Shown: piece after piece, positions 59,672-64,000 of the stretch
Layout of the letters: every line of letters begins with the position of its first letter
How positions within the stretch are numbered: the first letter of the stretch is position 1
Assembly (NCBI RefSeq): GCF_003254475.1
Contig: NZ_QFYQ01000002.1
Location: forward strand, 248,001-312,000
Source: Phenylobacterium soli
GTDB lineage: Bacteria; Pseudomonadota; Alphaproteobacteria; Caulobacterales; Caulobacteraceae
DNA: 64,000 nt
Reading direction: 5' to 3'
Program-made: the position numbers and the translations under genes
Notes under the pieces: model-generated
Seen by the model: only the letters and a program-made list of their open reading frames with translations
What the model was told of the DNA's origin: nothing
The model's database searches: none

Positions 59672-61177
59672 ATGTCAATCGACGCGCTGGCGCCGCCGGC
59701 GCTCCCGGACAGCGATCTCCAGCCGGATTTCCATGCCCTCTTCCAGGTTCTCCCGAGCCCCTACATGGTGCTCGATCGCGAGCTGCGATACGTGGCCGTC
59801 AACGACGCCTATTGCGCCGTGACCGAGCGGCGGGCCGACGAACTGATCGGCCGGCCGATCTTCGAACTGTTCCCCAATCCAGGCGAGGGCGGACGCCGGC
59901 TGCGCGCCTCATTCGAGCAGGTCATCGAGACCGGCAAGCCGCACTCCATCCCGCTGATCCCCTACCCCATTCCGCTGCCCATCTCGCGCGGCGGCGGTTT
60001 CGAGATGCGCTACTGGTCGGCGGCGCACACCCCGCTGCTCGACGCGCAGGGCCGGACGCGCTTCATCGTCCAGAACACCGTGGACGTCACCGACCTGCAG
60101 CGTCTCAAGGCCATGGCGTACGGTGGCGACGCCGAGGCGCTGGCGCCCAGGGAAGCCACGCTGCTGCAGCGGGCGCAGGAGGTCGAGCGCGCCAACCGGA
60201 ACCTACTGGAGGAGAGCCGCAGCCTGCGCGACCTGTTCGCCCAGGCGCCCGGCTTCATGGCGGTGCTAAGCGGGCCGGACCTGATCTTCAGCCTGGTCAA
60301 CAACACTTATCAGCAACTCATCGGCCATCGCCCGGTGATCGGCCGGCCGGTGCTGGAGGCGCTGCCCGAGATCGCCGGCCAGGGCTTCGACAGGCTGCTG
60401 CACGAGGTGATGCGGAGCGGCGAGCCGTACATCGGCTCGGCCTTGAGCGTGATGCTGCAACGCGAGCCGGGCGCGCCGCTCGAGGAGCGCTTCCTCGACT
60501 TCATCTACCAGCCGATGCGCGACCCCACCGGAGAGGTCTGGGGCGTGTTCGTCGAGGGCAGCGACGTTACCGACCGGGTGCTGGCCGAGCGGCGCCAGAA
60601 GCTGCTGCTCGACGAGCTGAACCACCGGGTGAAGAACACCCTCTCCACCGTCCAGGCCATCGCCGCCCAGACCCTGCGCTCCGGCGGCGACGTGGCCGCG
60701 GTGCGCGAGGCTTTCGAGAGCCGCCTGATGGCGTTGTCGGCGACCCACGACCTGCTCACCGCCACGAGTTGGCAGGGGGCGGCGCTGCGCGACGTGCTGC
60801 TGGTGGAGCTGAAGCCCTATGCGGCCGAGCGGTACCGCCTGGCCGGGCCGGAGGTGGCCCTGGCGCCGGCCGAGGCCCTGGCCTTCGGCCTGCTGATCCA
60901 CGAGCTGGCGACCAATGCCGCCAAGTACGGCGCGCTGAAGGGCGACGACGGCCTGGTCGAGGTGTGCTGGGGCCGCATGGACGGAGGCGACAGGCCGCTG
61001 CTGATCCTGAACTGGACCGAGAGCGGCGGGCCGCGGGTGACCCCGCCCAGCCGGCGCGGGTTCGGCTCGCGCCTCATCGAGCGCAGCCTCAAGGGGGCTC
61101 TGCGCGGCTCGGCCGAACTGGACTTCGCGCCCGAAGGACTGAGGTGCCACGTGGAGCTGCCGCTCAGCCACGGATGA
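59672..61177 (+). CDS. HWE-family sensor histidine kinase with two PAS domains
   Basis: A 501-residue cytoplasmic kinase. PAS 1 (about 22-140: SPYMVLDRELRYVAVNDAYC) and PAS 2 (about 185-300: GFMAVLSGPDLIFSLVNNTY) precede the dimerisation helix with the phospho-His in LLLDELNHRVKNTLSTVQAI. The ATPase has the N box HELATNAAKYGAL and the HWE-type Trp-x-Glu in LILNWTESGGP, then GFGSRLIERSLKG. Such kinases in Caulobacterales often feed the PhyR general stress response or light signalling; no flavin-binding Cys motif (NCRFLQ) is seen, so a LOV domain is unlikely. Confidence 0.94.
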   Translation: MSIDALAPPALPDSDLQPDFHALFQVLPSPYMVLDRELRYVAVNDAYCAVTERRADELIGRPIFELFPNPGEGGRRLRASFEQVIETGKPHSIPLIPYPIPLPISRGGGFEMRYWSAAHTPLLDAQGRTRFIVQNTVDVTDLQRLKAMAYGGDAEALAPREATLLQRAQEVERANRNLLEESRSLRDLFAQAPGFMAVLSGPDLIFSLVNNTYQQLIGHRPVIGRPVLEALPEIAGQGFDRLLHEVMRSGEPYIGSALSVMLQREPGAPLEERFLDFIYQPMRDPTGEVWGVFVEGSDVTDRVLAERRQKLLLDELNHRVKNTLSTVQAIAAQTLRSGGDVAAVREAFESRLMALSATHDLLTATSWQGAALRDVLLVELKPYAAERYRLAGPEVALAPAEALAFGLLIHELATNAAKYGALKGDDGLVEVCWGRMDGGDRPLLILNWTESGGPRVTPPSRRGFGSRLIERSLKGALRGSAELDFAPEGLRCHVELPLSHG

Positions 61178-61289
61178 ACCCGGCGCCGGTTCCGGGGAGC
61201 CGGCGAGTTCCCAGGGCGCCGCGTTGCTGCGATGACGGACCCCGTTGGCAGGCGACAAGGCGGTCACGCGCCCCAGTAGGAGTTCCCCC

Positions 61290-62426
61290 ATGCCCGACCT
61301 GTTCAGCCCCTATGCGCTGAAGGACGTCACCCTGCGCAACCGCATCGTCATGTCGCCGATGACGATGTACCGCTCGCGGGACGGGCTGATGAACGACTTC
61401 CACGTGATGCTGATGGGCTCGCGGGCGGCCGGCGGGTTCGGCCTCGTCTTCCCCGAGCAGCTGGCGATCACCCCGGACGGACGCACGAGCGCGAGCTGCG
61501 CGGGCATCTACGACGACGCGCAGATCGAGGGCCTCGCCCGGGTCACCGCCATCGTCAAGGACATGGGGGCGACGCCGGCGGCCCAGCTCGGCCACACCGG
61601 GCGCAAGGGCAGCGAGCAGAAGCCCTGGGAAGGCGGCGCCCAGCTTTCCCCGGATCACCCGGACGGCTGGCAGGTGTCGGGTCCTTCCGACGTGGCCTAC
61701 GGCGGCAAGGCGAACGAGCGGGTGCACGCCCTGACGGTCGAGGAGATCGGCCAGATTCACCGGGCCTATCGCGACGCCGCCCAGCGGGCGCTGGAGGCGG
61801 GGTTCGAATGGCTGGAGCTGCACTTCGCCCACGGCTACCTCGGCGCCAGCTTCTTCTCGCCGATCGCCAACCGGCGGACCGACGCCTACGGCGGCAGCCT
61901 GGATAACCGCATGCGCTTCCACATCGAAGCGCTGGACGCGGTGCGCGAGGTCTGGCCCGAGCGGCTGCCTCTCTCCATGCGGCTCGGGGTCGACGACCTG
62001 CACGAGGAGGGCGTGCATTTCGAGGAGGCGCTCGAGGCGGTGCGGCGGATGAAGGCGCACGGGCTCGACATCGCCGACCTGAGCCTTGGCCTCAACACGC
62101 CCGAGCTGCAGCGGCGGCCGTTCAACGACGTGGCCTTCATGGTCGAGCGCGGGGCGCGGGTGCGCGCCGAGGTCGGCATACCGGTGGGGGTGAGCTGGAA
62201 CCTCGGCCTGCCGCAGGTGGCCGACCGGGCCATCCGCGAGGAGAAGATCGATCTGGTGCTGCTCGGCCGGCCGGCGCTCGCCAATCCGCACTGGCCGGTG
62301 TGGGCGGCCCGCGAGCTCGGCCGTGAGGACCCCTTCGGCCTGGTGCCGGAAGACTGGGGCTGGTGGCTGCGCAACTTCCGCGGCCACGCCCCCTCGATCG
62401 GCTGGCCGGAGCCGGCGGGGGCCTAG
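61290..62426 (+). CDS. Old yellow enzyme family NADH:flavin oxidoreductase
   Basis: A 378-residue FMN TIM barrel of the YqjM/XenA-like class: LFSPYALKDVTLRNRIVMSP, TPAAQLGHTGRKGSEQKPWE, LELHFAHGYLGASFFSPIAN with RRTDAYGGSLDNRMRF, and LVLLGRPALANPHWPVWAA at the phosphate site. It reduces activated C=C bonds. The ATG preceded by AGGAG was chosen. Its stop shares CTAG with the convergent esterase. Confidence 0.94.
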   Translation: MPDLFSPYALKDVTLRNRIVMSPMTMYRSRDGLMNDFHVMLMGSRAAGGFGLVFPEQLAITPDGRTSASCAGIYDDAQIEGLARVTAIVKDMGATPAAQLGHTGRKGSEQKPWEGGAQLSPDHPDGWQVSGPSDVAYGGKANERVHALTVEEIGQIHRAYRDAAQRALEAGFEWLELHFAHGYLGASFFSPIANRRTDAYGGSLDNRMRFHIEALDAVREVWPERLPLSMRLGVDDLHEEGVHFEEALEAVRRMKAHGLDIADLSLGLNTPELQRRPFNDVAFMVERGARVRAEVGIPVGVSWNLGLPQVADRAIREEKIDLVLLGRPALANPHWPVWAARELGREDPFGLVPEDWGWWLRNFRGHAPSIGWPEPAGA

Positions 62427-63367
62427 GCCAGGCCCTTCTTCAGCGCCGCGCGGGTGTCGCGGGCGGCCTGGCGGGCGACGTCGGACTGGGCCGCCCACTG
62501 GAAACCGTGGAAGGCGCCCGGATAGACGTGCAGCTCGGTCGGCACCCCGGCGCGGATCAGGCGGCGGGCGTACTCGAGGTTCTCCTCCACGAAGAGGTCG
62601 AGGGCGCCGGTGGCGATGTAGGTCGGCGGCAGGCGCGAGAGGTCGCTCGCGCGGGCGGCGGCGGCGTAGGGCGAGACATCCGGGCCGCCAGGCGCCTGCC
62701 CCAGCAGGCTGGTCCAGCCGAAGCGGTTGGCCTGCGGCGTCCAGACGAACTCGCCGACGTAGGGGTGCGGCTCGGCGGCGACGCAGGTGCGGTCGTCGAT
62801 CATCGGATAGATGAGGTGCTGGAAGGCGAGCGCGTGCTCGCCCCGGTCGCGCGCGAGGAGCGCGAGGGCCGCGGCCAGGCCGCCGCCGGCGCTCTCGCCC
62901 ATCACGCCGACGCGGGCGGGGTCGAAGCCGAGGGCGGAGGCCTCGCCCATGATCCAGGCGAGAGCGGCGTAGCAGTCCTCCACCGCGCCCGGGAAGACGG
63001 TCTCCGGCGCCAGGCGGTAGTTCACCGAGACGATGGCGCAGCCGAGGTCGGCGACCATCGAGCGGTGGGTCGCCTCGTTGCCGCGGGCGTCACCGGCGAC
63101 GTAGCCGCCGCCGTGGATGTGCAGGATGCAGGGCAGCGGGCCGGCGGCGCCGCGGGGGCGGTAGACGAGCACCTCGACGTCCGGCGCGCCGGCCGGGCCC
63201 GGAACGGTGCGGATCTCCTGCTCGGTGGCCTCGAGATCCTTGGGGTTCACCTGGAACATCACCGGCCGGGCGCGCATGGCCGGCAGGGACTGGGCCGAGA
63301 GGTTCAGCGGCGGGATGGTCTCGAGCAGCGGCAGGAGCTGGGGATCGACCAGGTGACGGCTGCTCAT
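62423..63367 (-). CDS. HSL-type alpha/beta hydrolase (esterase)
   Basis: A 314-residue hormone-sensitive-lipase family (type IV) esterase: oxyanion HIHGGGYVAGDARG, nucleophile GVMGESAGGGLAAAL (GxSxG with Ser), Asp in ATGALDLFVEEN, and His in VYPGAFHGFQWAA. It probably hydrolyses short-chain esters. The Met before SSRHLVDPQ is the start; upstream residues in the open frame are not family-like. A TetR regulator lies upstream on the same strand. Confidence 0.93.
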   Translation of the reverse strand: MSSRHLVDPQLLPLLETIPPLNLSAQSLPAMRARPVMFQVNPKDLEATEQEIRTVPGPAGAPDVEVLVYRPRGAAGPLPCILHIHGGGYVAGDARGNEATHRSMVADLGCAIVSVNYRLAPETVFPGAVEDCYAALAWIMGEASALGFDPARVGVMGESAGGGLAAALALLARDRGEHALAFQHLIYPMIDDRTCVAAEPHPYVGEFVWTPQANRFGWTSLLGQAPGGPDVSPYAAAARASDLSRLPPTYIATGALDLFVEENLEYARRLIRAGVPTELHVYPGAFHGFQWAAQSDVARQAARDTRAALKKGLA

Positions 63368-63484
63368 GGCGGGGCGGGCTCCTTCGGGACATCGGGCGGA
63401 ACGTGGGGCGCGCACTGTGGCGGGCGCGAAGCCGGCGGGCAACGGGGCGCGCGGCGGCGCCTTGGACGGGCGGATGCGCGGAGG

Positions 63485-64000
63485 CTAGCCGGCGAGGGTG
63501 CGCGTCATGAGGGCGGCGGCCTGCGGGGTGGTCAGGCCCGCCTCGGCGGTGAGGGTGCGCCAGCTATGATAGCTCATGGCGAGGTCGAGCAGCGGGCCGC
63601 GGTGGGCGGCGAGGCCCTCCGCCAGGGCGGCGCGGTAGGCGCTCATCGGCGGGCCGAAGCGCAGGTCGGCGATCTCGCGCGTCAGGACATGGTGCTCGGC
63701 GTCGCGCAGGACGCAGGCGGTGAGCTGGGCGTTGCGCTCATACCAGCCGTAGAGGCGCGACAGCCCCTCCTCCAGCCGGGCGGCGCCGGGGGCGAGCGCC
63801 AGGAGCGGCTCCAGCGCCGGCAGCGGGTCGCGCTCGAACGCCAGGCCCGAGCAGGCCATGGCCAGGGCCCGGTCGTCCGGGAAGTGGGCGTAGAAGGTCT
63901 GGCGCTGAACCCCGGCGCGGTCGGCGATCATGCTGATGGTGGTGGCCGCCGGCCCGACGGTGCTGTGCAGGTCCACGGCCGCCTCGACGATGCGACGGCG
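63485..64000 (-). CDS. TetR/AcrR-family regulator, N-terminus cut by window edge
   Basis: The frame is open to the edge; the visible 172 residues begin RRRIVEAAVDLHSTVGPAAT, then TISMIADRAGVQRQTFYAHF, a typical TetR helix-turn-helix with T-F-Y-x-H-F-x-D. The ligand-binding part contains LSRLYGWYERNAQLTACVLR. The start lies outside the window. It may regulate the downstream esterase and the convergent flavin oxidoreductase, inferred from position only. Confidence 0.9.
   Translation of the reverse strand, partial: RRRIVEAAVDLHSTVGPAATTISMIADRAGVQRQTFYAHFPDDRALAMACSGLAFERDPLPALEPLLALAPGAARLEEGLSRLYGWYERNAQLTACVLRDAEHHVLTREIADLRFGPPMSAYRAALAEGLAAHRGPLLDLAMSYHSWRTLTAEAGLTTPQAAALMTRTLAG

Overview
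The window is a gene-dense, very GC-rich chromosomal segment that looks like an alphaproteobacterium of the Caulobacterales (Caulobacter/Phenylobacterium-like). The evidence is a cpaB-H (Tad) pilus operon, an argH-LptM-lysA cluster, MJ0042 zinc-ribbon/hpt genes, an HWE-family histidine kinase, and three sites with the alphaproteobacterial LexA pattern GTTC-N7-GTTC. No rRNA, insertion sequence, CRISPR array or prophage was recognised. One tRNA-Met is present. No gene-free stretch exceeds 300 bases; the longest gaps (about 275, 240 and 217 bases) are described under features.

Layout. 1-6522: Tad/Flp pilus assembly operon cpaB(3' end)-C-D-E-F-tadB-tadC, with an unusually short CpaD. 6523-9614: AT-rich leader, then a large RTX protein with a choice-of-anchor L domain. 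9650-14640: TPR glycosyltransferase, nadE, a small protein, a His-rich repeat protein and an XRE regulator. 14672-18514: tlpA-like thioredoxin back-to-back with argH, two related small lipoproteins and lysA. 18570-21940: arsenic resistance (arsI, arsR, arsC, ACR3 pump, DUF305) with matching ArsR-type operators at two promoters. 21976-23531: secreted small proteins and an uncharacterised protein with a candidate SOS box. 23628-28106: a five-gene overlapping cassette of ribbon-helix-helix regulator, C5 DNA methyltransferase, PD-(D/E)XK-like protein, GIY-YIG nuclease and a large protein with an Mrr-like nuclease domain. This is the best candidate for an undescribed defence or restriction-modification system. 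28252-28900: an SOS-box gene whose paralogue lies at 58979-59554 beside uvrC.

29065-38725: lipoprotein, 2'-5' RNA ligase-like protein, hpt and zinc-ribbon protein, diverging from ftsE-ftsX-ydcF-plsC; then ChaC, DUF2125, a methyltransferase, a Kdo hydroxylase, an ELM1-like protein and tRNA-Met. 38830-47247: glycosyltransferase, asnB, a sugar dehydrogenase lipoprotein, hydrolase, nitronate monooxygenase, LhgO-like oxidase and a DUF4239 protein. 47244-55364: indolepyruvate ferredoxin oxidoreductase with a divergent Lrp regulator, pirin, sdaA, and a YCII-sigma factor pair. 55502-64000: YceI lipoprotein, pgsA, uvrC, the second SOS paralogue, HWE kinase, old yellow enzyme, an HSL-type esterase and a TetR regulator cut by the window edge.

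Themes. Packing is extreme: ATGA or 8-base overlaps are common within operons, four convergent pairs share one CTAG as both stop codons, and tlpA and argH begin at abutting start codons (CATATG). DNA-damage control recurs (three SOS-like boxes, uvrC), and the restriction cassette sits next to one of those boxes.
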